Shown here: positions 1 through 8,575 of the stretch, in pieces
Layout of the letters: every line of letters begins with the position of its first letter
Position numbering within the stretch: the first letter of the stretch is position 1
Source of the DNA: Segatella copri
GTDB lineage: Bacteria; Bacteroidota; Bacteroidia; Bacteroidales; Bacteroidaceae
Direction of reading: 5' to 3'
Assembly (NCBI RefSeq): GCF_009495355.1
Contig: NZ_VZAD01000007.1
Span: 1 to 54,335 of the forward strand
Length of the DNA stretch: 54,335 nucleotides
The notes under the pieces: generated by a model
The model's database searches: none
Seen by the model: the letters and a program-made list of their open reading frames with translations, nothing else
What the model was told of the DNA's origin: nothing
Translations under genes and position numbers: made by a program

Positions 1-25
1 AGGAAAGATGAAAAAATAAAAAAGG

Positions 26-53
26 GTGCGTCACAGACTTATGACACACCCTC
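26..53 (-). terminator. Rho-independent terminator of the uvrA operon
   Basis: An inverted repeat (GGGTG..GTCA with TGAC..CACCC, one mismatch, 8-nt loop) is followed, reading leftward, by a T-rich run. It lies about 20 nt after the DUF4250 stop codon and would end the leftward operon. Confidence 0.75.
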
Positions 54-74
54 ATGATTTTGTAATCGTTGCTT

Positions 75-260
75 TTACCAAAATTTCTTTTGTTCTTCCG
101 ACCATTCGAAGCCTTGAGTAGCCATCTTGGCTTCCAGTTCTTTTCTGTCAACATTGAAGTGATAGCAAATCTGGTCAAGTGTTTCGAATTCGTGATCTCG
201 AAGCAAAAAATTAATGGCACTCACAAGCATGGGAATGTCATTGAGAGGTAATTTATCCAT
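75..260 (-). CDS. DUF4250 domain-containing small protein
   Basis: This 61-residue protein matches from memory the DUF4250 family, small soluble proteins of unknown function common in Bacteroidota and Firmicutes. It opens with LPLNDIPMLVSAINFLLRD and continues through a helix-turn-helix-like stretch (FETLDQICYHFNVDRKELE), which might suggest nucleic-acid or protein binding, but no activity is known. It has no signal peptide or membrane segment. It starts 33 nt after the end of uvrA on the same strand and is followed by a terminator, so it is the last gene of the T9SS cargo-uvrA-DUF4250 operon. The family call is moderately firm; no function is proposed. Confidence 0.8.
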   Translation of the reverse strand: MDKLPLNDIPMLVSAINFLLRDHEFETLDQICYHFNVDRKELEAKMATQGFEWSEEQKKFW

Positions 261-293
261 TTTCTTAAGTGTTTATAGTGTTGTGTTGAATGT

Positions 294-3119
294 TTATTTC
301 AGTTCCTCTGCCAGGAAGCGTGGAGTATATCCTTTCTTACTCTTTGCCACTTTCTCGGGAGTACCGGCACATAGCAATGTTCCTCCGCCACGGCCTCCTT
401 CGGGGCCCATGTCAATGATGTAGTCTGCCAATTTGATAACATCGAGGTTATGCTCTATGATAATGACCGTGTTGCCGCGGTCTACCAATTTTTGCAGCAC
501 ATTCATCAGAATGCGGATATCTTCGAAGTGAAGGCCCGTGGTAGGCTCGTCAAGAATATAGAGTGTCTTGCCAGTGTCGCGTTTTGACAACTCTGTAGCT
601 AACTTGACACGTTGACTCTCACCACCAGAGAGGGTGGTGGAACTTTGTCCTAACTTGATGTACCCTAATCCTACGTCCTGCAAAGCCTTAATCTTCTGCA
701 ATATCTGTGGTACGGCCTCGAAGAACTCTACCGCCTGATTGATGGTCATGTCGAGTACATCGGCGATACTCTTACCCTTGTAACGAACCTCTAATGTCTC
801 GCGGTTGTATCGTTTGCCATGGCAAACCTCGCAGGGAACGTACACATCCGGCAGGAAGTTCATTTCTATCGTCTTGTAACCATTGCCGCCACAGGCTTCG
901 CATCGTCCACCTTTTACATTGAAGGAGAAACGTCCAGGCTTATATCCTCTTATCTTGGCCTCGGGAAGTCCAACGAAAAGCGAGCGTATGTCGCTGAACA
1001 CGCCAGTATAGGTAGCAGGATTGCTGCGTGGGGTTCGTCCTATGGGGCTTTGGTCTACATTTACCACCTTGTCAATATTCTCGATACCCTCAATGCTGTC
1101 GTAAGGCATGGGCTGTTTGAGCGAGCGATAGAAGTGATGGGATAGGATGGGCTGCAGTGTCTCATTGATGAGTGTTGACTTGCCAGAACCGCTTACGCCT
1201 GTTACGACAATCAGATTGCCCAAAGGAAATTCTACGTCTACATTTTTCAGGTTGTTGCCCTTGGCACCATGTATGATGATGCTCTTGCCGTTACCCTTAC
1301 GACGATGGGCAGGCAACTCGATAGCCATTTCGTGGTTGAGATATTGTGCAGTAATGGTATGGGTCTTGAGCATCTGTGCAGGAGTGCCCTGGAAGACCAC
1401 CTCGCCTCCCTTGCGACCAGCCTTAGGCCCGATATCTACAATATAGTCGGCAGCCAGCATCATGTCGCGGTCGTGCTCTACCACAATGACGGTATTGCCC
1501 AAGTCACGCAATTCTTTCAGACTGTTGATGAGTCTTTCGTTATCGCGTTGGTGAAGACCTATACTTGGCTCATCGAGGATATAGAGCACATTGACCAATT
1601 GGCTTCCAATCTGTGTGGCAAGACGTATACGCTGACTTTCACCTCCCGAGAGAGAAGCCGACTGACGGTTGAGTGACAGATAGTTGAGTCCTACGTCAAG
1701 AAGAAAGGTGACACGTGAGCGCAGTTCTTTGATAATCTCATGAGCCACTTTGGCCTTCATAGGTGGCAGGTGCGTCTCTACTTGGTCGAGCCAGTCGCGC
1801 AGTTCATCTATGTCGAGGTTAGCTACTTCTGATATGTTTTTGTCCCATATCCTGAAAGAGAGCGACTCGCGTTTGAGTCGTTGTCCCTTACATTCAGGAC
1901 ATACAACGGTGGATATAAACTGGTCAGCCCACTTCTTTCCAGCCGAGCTGTCGTCGTTCTCCATCACCATGCGCAGGTATTCGGTCACACCTTCGTAATC
2001 GCAGAAATAGTCGGAGGAGGTATGTACCTTCTCTTTGGCAATCTTTACCTTCTCAAGTGAGCCGTTCAGTATTTCCTGCATGGCATCGTCAGGAATATCC
2101 TTGATAGGTGTCTTTAGTTTGAGATCATACTTGTCGAGTACAGCCTCAATCTGCCAGAATATCATCTGATTTTTGTATTTGCCTAATGGAGCAATGCCAC
2201 CTTCGTAGATGCTCAGGCTGTTGTCGGGAATCACCTTCTCCATGTCTATTTGGTCTACCTTGCCTAATCCCTTGCAGTGGGGGCAGGCACCTTCGGGCGA
2301 GTTGAATGAGAACATATTGGGCGCAGGATCCTGATATGCTATACCCGTGATGGGATCCATAAGTCGCTTGGAGAAATTCTTTGCCTCGAGTGTGTCTTTG
2401 TCTATGACCATCACCATGCCTTCTCCCTGTTTCATAGCAGTAGCTACGCTTTTGCGCAATCGTTCCTCGTCTTCAGCTCTGACGGCAAGTTTGTCTATGA
2501 CGACTTCTATGTTGTGATTCTTATATCGGTCGACCTTCATGCCTCGTGTGAGTTCGAGTATCTCTCCGTCTACGCGGATATTGAGATAGCCCTTGCGTCT
2601 CATGCTTTCGAAAAGTTCACGATAGTGCCCTTTGCGCTGTCGCACTAAAGGGGCAAGCAGGAAGATTCGTCTCCCTGCATAGTGGTTGAGTATCATATCG
2701 ATGACTTGCTCCTCAGTGTATTTCACCATTTCCTCACCGCTCTGGTAGCTGTAGGCTGTTCCTGCACGAGCATATAGCAGACGCAGATAGTCGTATATTT
2801 CGGTTGTGGTACCTACCGTGGAACGTGGATTTTTGTTGGTGGTCTTCTGTTCGATACTGATGACAGGGCTAAGACCAGTAATCTTGTCTACATCGGGTCG
2901 CTCCATGCTGCCTAAGAAGTTACGGGCATAGGCAGAGAAAGTCTCTATATAGCGACGCTGACCTTCGGCGAATATTGTGTCGAAGGCCAAGGATGACTTG
3001 CCCGATCCTGATAGACCAGTGATGACGGTGAGTGAGTTGCGGGGAATCTCTACGTCTATATTCTTGAGGTTATGAACGCGGGCTCCCCACACATTTATCT
3101 TTTCTTCTTCTGATTGCAT
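294..3119 (-). CDS. uvrA: UvrABC excinuclease subunit A (UvrA)
   Basis: UvrA is the DNA-damage sensor ATPase that loads UvrB in nucleotide excision repair, acting as a cytoplasmic dimer. The 941-residue protein has the usual length and two ABC modules: first Walker A GLSGSGKS (about residues 35-42) and signature LSGGESQR, then a second Walker A GVSGSGKS and second [17 protein letters not shown]. The C-terminal zinc finger is complete (Cys740, 743, 763, 766; CxxC-19-CxxC). The first zinc finger keeps only one pair, Cys279/Cys282 (GACPHCKG); the preceding pair seen in E. coli UvrA is absent. The start codon overlaps the stop of the upstream T9SS cargo gene (TAATG), so translation is probably coupled. 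Confidence 0.97.
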   Translation of the reverse strand: MQSEEEKINVWGARVHNLKNIDVEIPRNSLTVITGLSGSGKSSLAFDTIFAEGQRRYIETFSAYARNFLGSMERPDVDKITGLSPVISIEQKTTNKNPRSTVGTTTEIYDYLRLLYARAGTAYSYQSGEEMVKYTEEQVIDMILNHYAGRRIFLLAPLVRQRKGHYRELFESMRRKGYLNIRVDGEILELTRGMKVDRYKNHNIEVVIDKLAVRAEDEERLRKSVATAMKQGEGMVMVIDKDTLEAKNFSKRLMDPITGIAYQDPAPNMFSFNSPEGACPHCKGLGKVDQIDMEKVIPDNSLSIYEGGIAPLGKYKNQMIFWQIEAVLDKYDLKLKTPIKDIPDDAMQEILNGSLEKVKIAKEKVHTSSDYFCDYEGVTEYLRMVMENDDSSAGKKWADQFISTVVCPECKGQRLKRESLSFRIWDKNISEVANLDIDELRDWLDQVETHLPPMKAKVAHEIIKELRSRVTFLLDVGLNYLSLNRQSASLSGGESQRIRLATQIGSQLVNVLYILDEPSIGLHQRDNERLINSLKELRDLGNTVIVVEHDRDMMLAADYIVDIGPKAGRKGGEVVFQGTPAQMLKTHTITAQYLNHEMAIELPAHRRKGNGKSIIIHGAKGNNLKNVDVEFPLGNLIVVTGVSGSGKSTLINETLQPILSHHFYRSLKQPMPYDSIEGIENIDKVVNVDQSPIGRTPRSNPATYTGVFSDIRSLFVGLPEAKIRGYKPGRFSFNVKGGRCEACGGNGYKTIEMNFLPDVYVPCEVCHGKRYNRETLEVRYKGKSIADVLDMTINQAVEFFEAVPQILQKIKALQDVGLGYIKLGQSSTTLSGGESQRVKLATELSKRDTGKTLYILDEPTTGLHFEDIRILMNVLQKLVDRGNTVIIIEHNLDVIKLADYIIDMGPEGGRGGGTLLCAGTPEKVAKSKKGYTPRFLAEELK

Positions 3120-3829
3120 TATTGTCCTGAATTCGTTTGGTTTTCGATGTAACCTCTCAGCAGGTTGACATCACGCTTGATATTGTATTCTTTTCCATCG
3201 GCTCCTTTTGCCTTGACAAGGCAGAAGTAGACTCCATCCTTAACCGGCTTGCCCTTGTAGGTGCCATCCCAACCGTCGGCAGGGTCGCGCCATTCGAAAA
3301 GTTTTTGTCCCCAGCGGTTGAAGATGTAGCCATGAAACTCTATAAGACTCTGATATCCCGATTTGGCTTTATAGATGTCATTGATACCGTCTCCATTGGG
3401 ACTGAAGGCATTGGGCATCTGTAGCTGACTTTCTGAGATGGTGACCGTAACGGGAGAATCGTCGGTGAGAAACTCCTGCACCTCGCCATCTTTCGTAAAC
3501 TTTGCGTAGAGCACGATACGATGAGTTCCGCTCTGAGTAAACTCGAGTTCGGTGTCCTGCTCATACCTTATTATATAGGGAGTCTCCTCGGCATCGTGAT
3601 AGATGCGCCATTCGTAATAGCCATCCCAGCCAGTCGTGTTCTCGGGGTTGGCCACACATGATGCTTTGACAGGGGCAGAACCCGTATAGGCAAGGTCAGT
3701 ACTTGTCTCTCCTTCACTGTTGGTGAACGTCACAACTGGATTGACGGTTGGATAGTCGTCTGCCCAGAGTGTTATGACCGGCACGAGGAGTGCCCATAAC
3801 AGAAATGTGTATCGGGTGTTCAATCTCAT
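3119..3829 (-). CDS. Secreted protein with T9SS type B (gliding-motility) C-terminal sorting domain
   Basis: The 236-residue protein begins with a signal peptide (hydrophobic FLLWALLVPVITLWA). Its central part, about residues 25-130, resembles a beta-sandwich/PKD-like module but matches no family I can name. The C-terminal 90 residues carry the hallmark PNAFSPNGDGINDIY followed by FNRWGQKLFEW, DGWDGTYKG and DGVYF. This is the type B C-terminal domain (CHU_C family) that directs proteins through the type IX secretion system to the cell surface or medium. It is the first gene of the operon with uvrA and overlaps uvrA by one base. A TATCTTTG box about 40 nt upstream gives a plausible promoter. 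The cargo function is unknown. Confidence 0.85.
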   Translation of the reverse strand: MRLNTRYTFLLWALLVPVITLWADDYPTVNPVVTFTNSEGETSTDLAYTGSAPVKASCVANPENTTGWDGYYEWRIYHDAEETPYIIRYEQDTELEFTQSGTHRIVLYAKFTKDGEVQEFLTDDSPVTVTISESQLQMPNAFSPNGDGINDIYKAKSGYQSLIEFHGYIFNRWGQKLFEWRDPADGWDGTYKGKPVKDGVYFCLVKAKGADGKEYNIKRDVNLLRGYIENQTNSGQ

Positions 3830-3870
3830 ATCTTAAATGTCGTTTTTGCCTTGTGAGGCGTTATTTTGTG

Positions 3871-3878
3871 CAAAGATA
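3871..3878 (-). promoter_or_regulatory. Probable -7 box of the T9SS cargo-uvrA operon
   Basis: Leftward TATCTTTG matches the Bacteroidota -7 consensus TAnnTTTG and lies 42 nt before the first start codon. No clear TTTG -33 element is seen. Confidence 0.55.
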
Positions 3879-3922
3879 CTAAAAAGATGAGACATGAATA
3901 TGGCTGGTTGAGAGTTTTTTTG

Positions 3923-3930
3923 TATTTTTG
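3923..3930 (+). promoter_or_regulatory. Probable -7 box of the LysM/binding-protein gene
   Basis: TATTTTTG matches TAnnTTTG. Transcription would begin near 3936, which makes the ATG at 3958 the likely start of the following gene. Confidence 0.5.
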
Positions 3931-3957
3931 CACATGAATAACCAAAATATCGACGTT

Positions 3958-5325
3958 ATGAGACTAAAATTAAGATATCTGTTGCTCGTTTTGGGCTTGA
4001 TGTTGAGTTCTGTCATGTTGGCGCAGAGCATTAAATGGCGCGACATCTATACGGTGAAGAAGAAGGATACCATCTTCAGTATTGCTAAGAAGTATGGATT
4101 GAGTCTGCCAGAACTGATGGATGCCAATCCAGAGATGAAACAGGAAGGATATGTATTGAAGAAGGGTGATACCCTCTTTATTCCTTACGAAAAAAACACC
4201 CAGGGGACTCAGACAGTTGTTGCTGGTAAGAACTTGAAAGCTGCCCAGCAGGTAACTGCTGTCCAAACCGCAAGTGCTGTGAAGGTAGGGGTTATGTTGC
4301 CTCTTCATGATGTAGACGGTGATGGCAGACGAATGGTGGAGTATTATCGAGGCATCCTGATGGCTTGTGAAACATTGAAGCAGAAGGGCATTTCTACAGA
4401 TATACATGCCTGGAACGTGCCTATTGATGCCGATATCCGTACCACGCTTTTACAGGAAGGTGCCAACAAGTGCGATGTGATATTCGGCCCTCTCTATTCC
4501 AAGCAGGTGAGTGCGTTGGCAGGATTCTGTAAGACCTATGGCATCAAGATGGTGATACCTTTCTCTATAACTGGCGATGATGTGGAGCGCAACAAGGAAA
4601 TATTCCAAGTATATCAGAGCCCGGAGCAGCTCAACGAGGCTACTATCCAGGCTTTCCTGAAACGTTTCCCAAGTGCCCATCCCATCTTCGTAGACTGTAA
4701 TGACAGTACTTCACGTAAGGGAAACTTTACTTTCGGACTTCGTAAAGAACTGGAACGCAGAAAGATCAACTACAGCATTACCAATGTGAACAGCTCTATC
4801 GATCAGTTTGCCAAGGCTTTTGCTCCTTCAGTCCGCAATGTGGTGGTACTCAATACTGGACGTTCGCCACAGCTTACAGCCGTACTCAACAAGTTGGATG
4901 AACTGGATGCTAAATATCCAGGAGCCGTGGTGTCGCTCTTCGGTTATACAGAGTGGCTGATGTATGCCAAGTACAATCTCGACCGTTTCTATAAGTACGA
5001 TACATACATTCCTTCTACTTTCTACTATAATGCCAACTCTGCACGTACTTTGCAGTTGGAGCGCAACTACAGCCGGTGGTTCCATGTGCCAATGATGATA
5101 GCACAGCCAAGCTTTGCTCTGACGGGTTACGACCATGCTATGTACTTCATACAGGGCATCAAGAAACAAGGTAGAAACTTTGCAGGAACTGGCAGTATAG
5201 CGGGTGAGCAGCCTGTGCAGACTCCACTTCGTTTCGTGAAAACCGCCAAGGGAGGTTATCGCAATCAGTTGTTGCAGTTGATACACTATACCTTCAATAG
5301 ACAGATTGAGGCTGTGACATATTGA
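3958..5325 (+). CDS. LysM domain plus periplasmic-binding-protein-like lipopolysaccharide/cell-wall associated protein
   Basis: The open frame begins at 3928, but the promoter box ends at 3930, so the ATG at 3958 is preferred; it opens a clean signal peptide (MRLKLRYLLLVLGLML..LAQ). A LysM domain follows (YTVKKKDTIFSIAKKYGLSL..LKKGDTLFIPY, about residues 25-70), the peptidoglycan-binding fold. The rest, from VKVGVMLPLHDVDG onwards, resembles a type 1 periplasmic binding protein of the Peripla_BP_6/LppC kind (phrases such as CDVIFGPLYSKQVSALAGFC). The protein may bind peptidoglycan in the periplasm and sense or recruit a ligand or synthase; the ligand is unknown. A beta-barrel gene follows 54 nt later and is probably co-transcribed. 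Confidence 0.85.
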   Translation: MRLKLRYLLLVLGLMLSSVMLAQSIKWRDIYTVKKKDTIFSIAKKYGLSLPELMDANPEMKQEGYVLKKGDTLFIPYEKNTQGTQTVVAGKNLKAAQQVTAVQTASAVKVGVMLPLHDVDGDGRRMVEYYRGILMACETLKQKGISTDIHAWNVPIDADIRTTLLQEGANKCDVIFGPLYSKQVSALAGFCKTYGIKMVIPFSITGDDVERNKEIFQVYQSPEQLNEATIQAFLKRFPSAHPIFVDCNDSTSRKGNFTFGLRKELERRKINYSITNVNSSIDQFAKAFAPSVRNVVVLNTGRSPQLTAVLNKLDELDAKYPGAVVSLFGYTEWLMYAKYNLDRFYKYDTYIPSTFYYNANSARTLQLERNYSRWFHVPMMIAQPSFALTGYDHAMYFIQGIKKQGRNFAGTGSIAGEQPVQTPLRFVKTAKGGYRNQLLQLIHYTFNRQIEAVTY

Positions 5326-5379
5326 TGAAGTCGCTTGTTGGCAAGTGAAAATAGACATGAACAGAAGAAATAAAGACCA

Positions 5380-6141
5380 ATGAACATAAAACATATAATA
5401 GCGGTTGTGGCACTGAGTGTCTGCAGTCTTACAACGGTTCAGGCACAGATAGGCGAGCATCGTAGCGATTTTGCCATAGGTGCAAATGGTGGCTATGTGC
5501 TCAGCAAGGTGGGCTTTACTCCTACGGTGCAGCAAAAACAGCATGGCGGTATAACGGGCGGAGTGTCTTTGCGCTACGTATGCGAAAAATACTTCAAGAC
5601 CATTTGCTCGGTTTATGCCGAGGTGAATTATGCCAAGGTGGGATGGACAGAAGACATACTTGACATAGAAAACAATGCCGTGCTGATCAGTGGAACGGGT
5701 GAGGCGCTGAAATATCAGCGTGACATTACTTATATACAGATACCAGTCTTTGCTCATCTGGCATGGGGAAGGGAGGAGCGTGGCTTCAACTTCTTTGTCA
5801 ATTTAGGTCCGCAGATCGGAATTTATCTGAATGAAAGTACCACGACCAACTTCGATGAGACAACATCAACCGAAAACGACCGGGTAAGCAATATCACTGC
5901 TCAGTATGATATGCCTGTTGAAAAGAAACTCGATTATGGAATCGCTGCAGGTGCAGGTATGGAATACAGTATTCCCAAGGTGGGACATTTCCTGCTCGAA
6001 GGCCGTTACTATTATGGTTTAGGCAATATCTATGGTTCTTCAAAGAAGGATTACTTCGGAAAAAGTAACTTCGGACAGATAGTTGTAAAGGCTTCTTATC
6101 TCTTTGATATCACTCGTACCAAGAACGTGAAGAGAAAGTAA
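5380..6141 (+). CDS. Outer-membrane beta-barrel protein (PorT-like/OMP_b-brl family)
   Basis: The 253-residue protein has a signal peptide (MNIKHIIAVVALSVCSLTTVQAQ) and then alternating beta-strand segments: DFAIGANGGYVLSKV, TGGVSLRYVCEKYF, CSVYAEVNYAKVGW, FNFFVNLGPQIGIYL, LDYGIAAGAGMEYSI, GHFLLEGRYYYGLGNIY and a last aromatic strand IVVKASYLFDI. This is the pattern of the small 8-stranded Bacteroidota outer-membrane barrels often named PorT-like. PorT itself is a T9SS component, but many paralogues are not, so a secretion role is only a possibility. The gene probably shares a transcript with the upstream LysM gene. Confidence 0.8.
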   Translation: MNIKHIIAVVALSVCSLTTVQAQIGEHRSDFAIGANGGYVLSKVGFTPTVQQKQHGGITGGVSLRYVCEKYFKTICSVYAEVNYAKVGWTEDILDIENNAVLISGTGEALKYQRDITYIQIPVFAHLAWGREERGFNFFVNLGPQIGIYLNESTTTNFDETTSTENDRVSNITAQYDMPVEKKLDYGIAAGAGMEYSIPKVGHFLLEGRYYYGLGNIYGSSKKDYFGKSNFGQIVVKASYLFDITRTKNVKRK

Positions 6142-6234
6142 CTTTCTATTGTCGGAAAGCAGCTCTTAAGTGTTACTTTACGGGCAGAACAATCCTTCTG
6201 GTGATGGTTATGGAAAAATTAGTAATAATATAAA

Positions 6235-7614
6235 ATGAGTACAACAGAAAAAATTCAGATGAAATTGAGCGACTCTGTGTCCGCTCGCTGGACAGCCCTC
6301 TTCATCGTGAGCGTCACGATGATGTTCGGTTACTTTTTTACAGATGTGATGTCTCCACTTGAGCCTCTCTTGACAGCAGCCAAGGGGGCAGAGAACGGTC
6401 TCGGACTCGGATGGAGTTCGGATGAGTATGGCTTCTTCTCAGGTGCTTACGGATACTTCAATGTGTTCCTCCTGCTCCTCTTCTTCGGTGGTCTTATCCT
6501 CGATAAGTTCGGTATCCGTTTTACAGGTGTTCTCTCTACCGTCCTGATGTTTGGTGGAGCCTTGTTGAAATGGTATGCTGTAGGTCATGAGTTTGCCGGA
6601 TCTGTAGCAGTACCATTCTTTGGTACTTATAGTACACAGGTAGTGATAGCCGCTCTTGGTTTCGCCATCTATGGCGTGGGCTGCGAGATCTGTGGTATCA
6701 CAGTGAGCAAGGTCATCGTGAAATGGTTTACGGGTCATGAGTTGGCTCTGGCTATGGGAGTGCAGGTGGCTACGGCTCGTTTGGGAACTGCTGCTGCCTT
6801 AGGCTTTTCTCTTCCTTTTGCCAAGGAAATGGGCGGTGTGTCTGCTTCTGTTGCTTTGGGTGCAGTTTTGCTTTGTGCCGGAGTCTTGGTCTATTTGGTT
6901 TATTGCGTGATGGACAAGAAGGAGGATGCTTCAGCTGCTGCTGTAGCTACTGAGCCAGAAGAAGGTTTCAAGTTTTCAGACTTGGGGCGTCTTTTCAAGA
7001 CTACAGGTTTCTGGTATGTGGCATTCCTTTGCCTGATGTTCTATGCAGGTGTATTCCCATTCCTGAAGTTTGCTACCAAGTTGATGATTTTCAAATATGG
7101 TGTTGATGCTAATGTGGCAGGTCTGATTCCTGCGATGTTGCCATTCGGTACCATCTTCCTTACACCGTTCTTCGGTAGTATATACGATAAGTATGGCAAG
7201 GGTGCCACGCTGATGATTATCGGCAGTTGCCTCCTTACGCTGGTACACGTAGTCTTTGCCCTGCCGCTCAATTCATGGGTGCTTGCCATCGTGATGATGC
7301 TCATCCTGGGCATCGCCTTTGGACTGGTACCTTCAGCCATGTGGCCATCCGTGCCAAAGATCATCCCAATGAAACTCTTAGGAACTGCATACGCCCTTAT
7401 TTTCTATATTCAGAATATCGGACTGGCTCTTATTCCAGTATGGATTGGTAAGGTGAACCAGGCTAACACGGGTGCAAATGGTGTTATCGACTATACTGAG
7501 ACGATGACCATCTTTGCTGGCTTTGGCGTGATTGCCATCGTCATCTCCTTCCTCCTTCTCTTGGAAGACAAGCGCAAGGGCTATGGTCTGCAGCAGCCTA
7601 ATGTGAAGAAATAA
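6235..7614 (+). CDS. Major facilitator superfamily transporter
   Basis: The 459-residue protein shows about 12 hydrophobic helices in two halves separated by a charged loop (MDKKEDASAAAVATEPEEG, near residue 225-245), as in the MFS. The loop between helices 2 and 3 reads GGLILDKFGIRFTG, close to the MFS motif A (GxLaDrxGrr), and FGSIYDKYGKG repeats it in the second half. The N terminus is unusual in having a short helix 1 (FIVSVTMMFGYFFTDVMSPLEPLL) that recalls MFSD1/MFS_1-type carriers of small solutes. The substrate cannot be told. It stands alone between a beta-barrel gene and a WG-repeat-like gene; a strong hairpin follows its stop codon. Confidence 0.88.
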   Translation: MSTTEKIQMKLSDSVSARWTALFIVSVTMMFGYFFTDVMSPLEPLLTAAKGAENGLGLGWSSDEYGFFSGAYGYFNVFLLLLFFGGLILDKFGIRFTGVLSTVLMFGGALLKWYAVGHEFAGSVAVPFFGTYSTQVVIAALGFAIYGVGCEICGITVSKVIVKWFTGHELALAMGVQVATARLGTAAALGFSLPFAKEMGGVSASVALGAVLLCAGVLVYLVYCVMDKKEDASAAAVATEPEEGFKFSDLGRLFKTTGFWYVAFLCLMFYAGVFPFLKFATKLMIFKYGVDANVAGLIPAMLPFGTIFLTPFFGSIYDKYGKGATLMIIGSCLLTLVHVVFALPLNSWVLAIVMMLILGIAFGLVPSAMWPSVPKIIPMKLLGTAYALIFYIQNIGLALIPVWIGKVNQANTGANGVIDYTETMTIFAGFGVIAIVISFLLLLEDKRKGYGLQQPNVKK

Positions 7615-7619
7615 ATGAA

Positions 7620-7669
7620 GTGAAGAGTGAAGAACGAAGAGCGAAGAATTCGTTTGCTCTTTGTTCTTC
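7620..7669 (+). repeat. Purine-rich repeat (copy 1) forming a 17-bp hairpin after the MFS gene
   Basis: Positions 7629-7645 pair with 7653-7669 through 17 bp (two G-U pairs) around a GAATTCG loop. The 32-nt stretch 7620-7651 is repeated at 8384-8415 with three differences. The hairpin has no T-run, so it is either a 3' stability element or an interspersed repeat. Confidence 0.75.
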
Positions 7670-7712
7670 CTAATCTTTGAAAGTATAATTCTAAAAAAGA
7701 AAGGAAACAACC

Positions 7713-8387
7713 ATGAACGCTACACCAGAATCTTTAATTAAAGAGTATGCTGATCCTATAGAGCAGCAGGAGATAGACAAGTTTATCTGTGCCGAGATGG
7801 GACGCCAGATTCACCGCTATATCAAAGGTATGTCGGGCACCAAACAGGCTATGGTCAAGTTCGAGGAAAAACTGGCAAGTCTTTCAGTTCCCGAGAAAGA
7901 AAAGGCTATTGCCAAGTATATAGATTTGAATCGCAAGGCGTTGGACGGTCTGGATCTCAAGATGATTCTTGTGCGATCGGTGGCCAACTATTGTGATACA
8001 TTTCAGTACATGCTTGATTTTGTCAACGACAAGCGAAAGATGGTGTTTTATTATCATCGCATCAAGGCAAAGTATATACAGTATCACGAGGTGATAGAGC
8101 AGGATGGTAAGTTCGGAATGAAAGACCACGAGGGCAATATGCTGCTTTCGCCCGTTTACGATTTCTTGCGTACCTGTTATATCTATAACGACGATCTGAC
8201 AATCATGCCTGTCATAGCAGAGAAAGATGGTAAAATGGGACTCGTGATGCCTGATGGCAAGGATACGGTAGTAGCCGACTTCCTTTATGATGAGATTTGC
8301 CTTCGTGACGAATATCCATACTTCGAGGCTGTGAAGGATGGTGTTTCTGGATTGATTGACAAGGATGGAAACTTCTTGACAAAGTGA
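7713..8387 (+). CDS. Unrecognised cytoplasmic protein with WG-repeat-like C terminus
   Basis: The 224-residue protein has no signal peptide or membrane helix. Its N-terminal 115 residues are helical and charged and match no family I recognise. The C-terminal half contains three short repeats of the WG/KWG type: DGKFGMKDHEGNMLLSPVYD, DGKMGLVMPDGKDTVVADFL and DGVSGLIDKDGNF. WG repeats form beta-rich binding modules found in many bacterial proteins of unknown role. A good ribosome-binding site (AAAGGAAAC) precedes the ATG. The gene is flanked on both sides by copies of the same 32-nt purine-rich repeat. No function is proposed. Confidence 0.8.
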   Translation: MNATPESLIKEYADPIEQQEIDKFICAEMGRQIHRYIKGMSGTKQAMVKFEEKLASLSVPEKEKAIAKYIDLNRKALDGLDLKMILVRSVANYCDTFQYMLDFVNDKRKMVFYYHRIKAKYIQYHEVIEQDGKFGMKDHEGNMLLSPVYDFLRTCYIYNDDLTIMPVIAEKDGKMGLVMPDGKDTVVADFLYDEICLRDEYPYFEAVKDGVSGLIDKDGNFLTK

Positions 8388-8415
8388 AGAGTAAAGAACG
8401 AAGAGTGAAAAATTC
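8384..8415 (+). repeat. Purine-rich repeat (copy 2) overlapping the WG-protein stop codon
   Basis: This 32-nt stretch matches 7620-7651 at 29 of 32 positions. Its pairing arm is less perfect than in copy 1. Confidence 0.7.
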
Positions 8416-8494
8416 TCTTGCTTTTCTTCAATAGGGTTTGAAGACGAGAGAAAAATCAGATAAAGATAAGTAGCTCATAGCAACGAAGTAAAAA

Positions 8495-8531
8495 AGGGCA
8501 ATCAGTTGGTTCATCCCAATCTGATTGCCCT
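8495..8531. terminator. Bidirectional terminator between the WG-protein gene and rpoD
   Basis: Eleven-base arms AGGGCAATCAG and CTGATTGCCCT, extended by TTGG/CCAA, enclose a small loop. Reading leftward (for rpoD) the hairpin is followed by six T residues; reading rightward by TTTCTCATT. Confidence 0.85.
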
Positions 8532-8575
8532 TTCTCATTCAATATTACAAACTGAAATAGAATTCTTCACTTAAT

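Noticed and set aside
4828..5757. 309-residue leftward reading frame across the LysM and beta-barrel genes
   Set aside because: It spans the antisense of two real genes and the spacer between them, with no recognisable domain.
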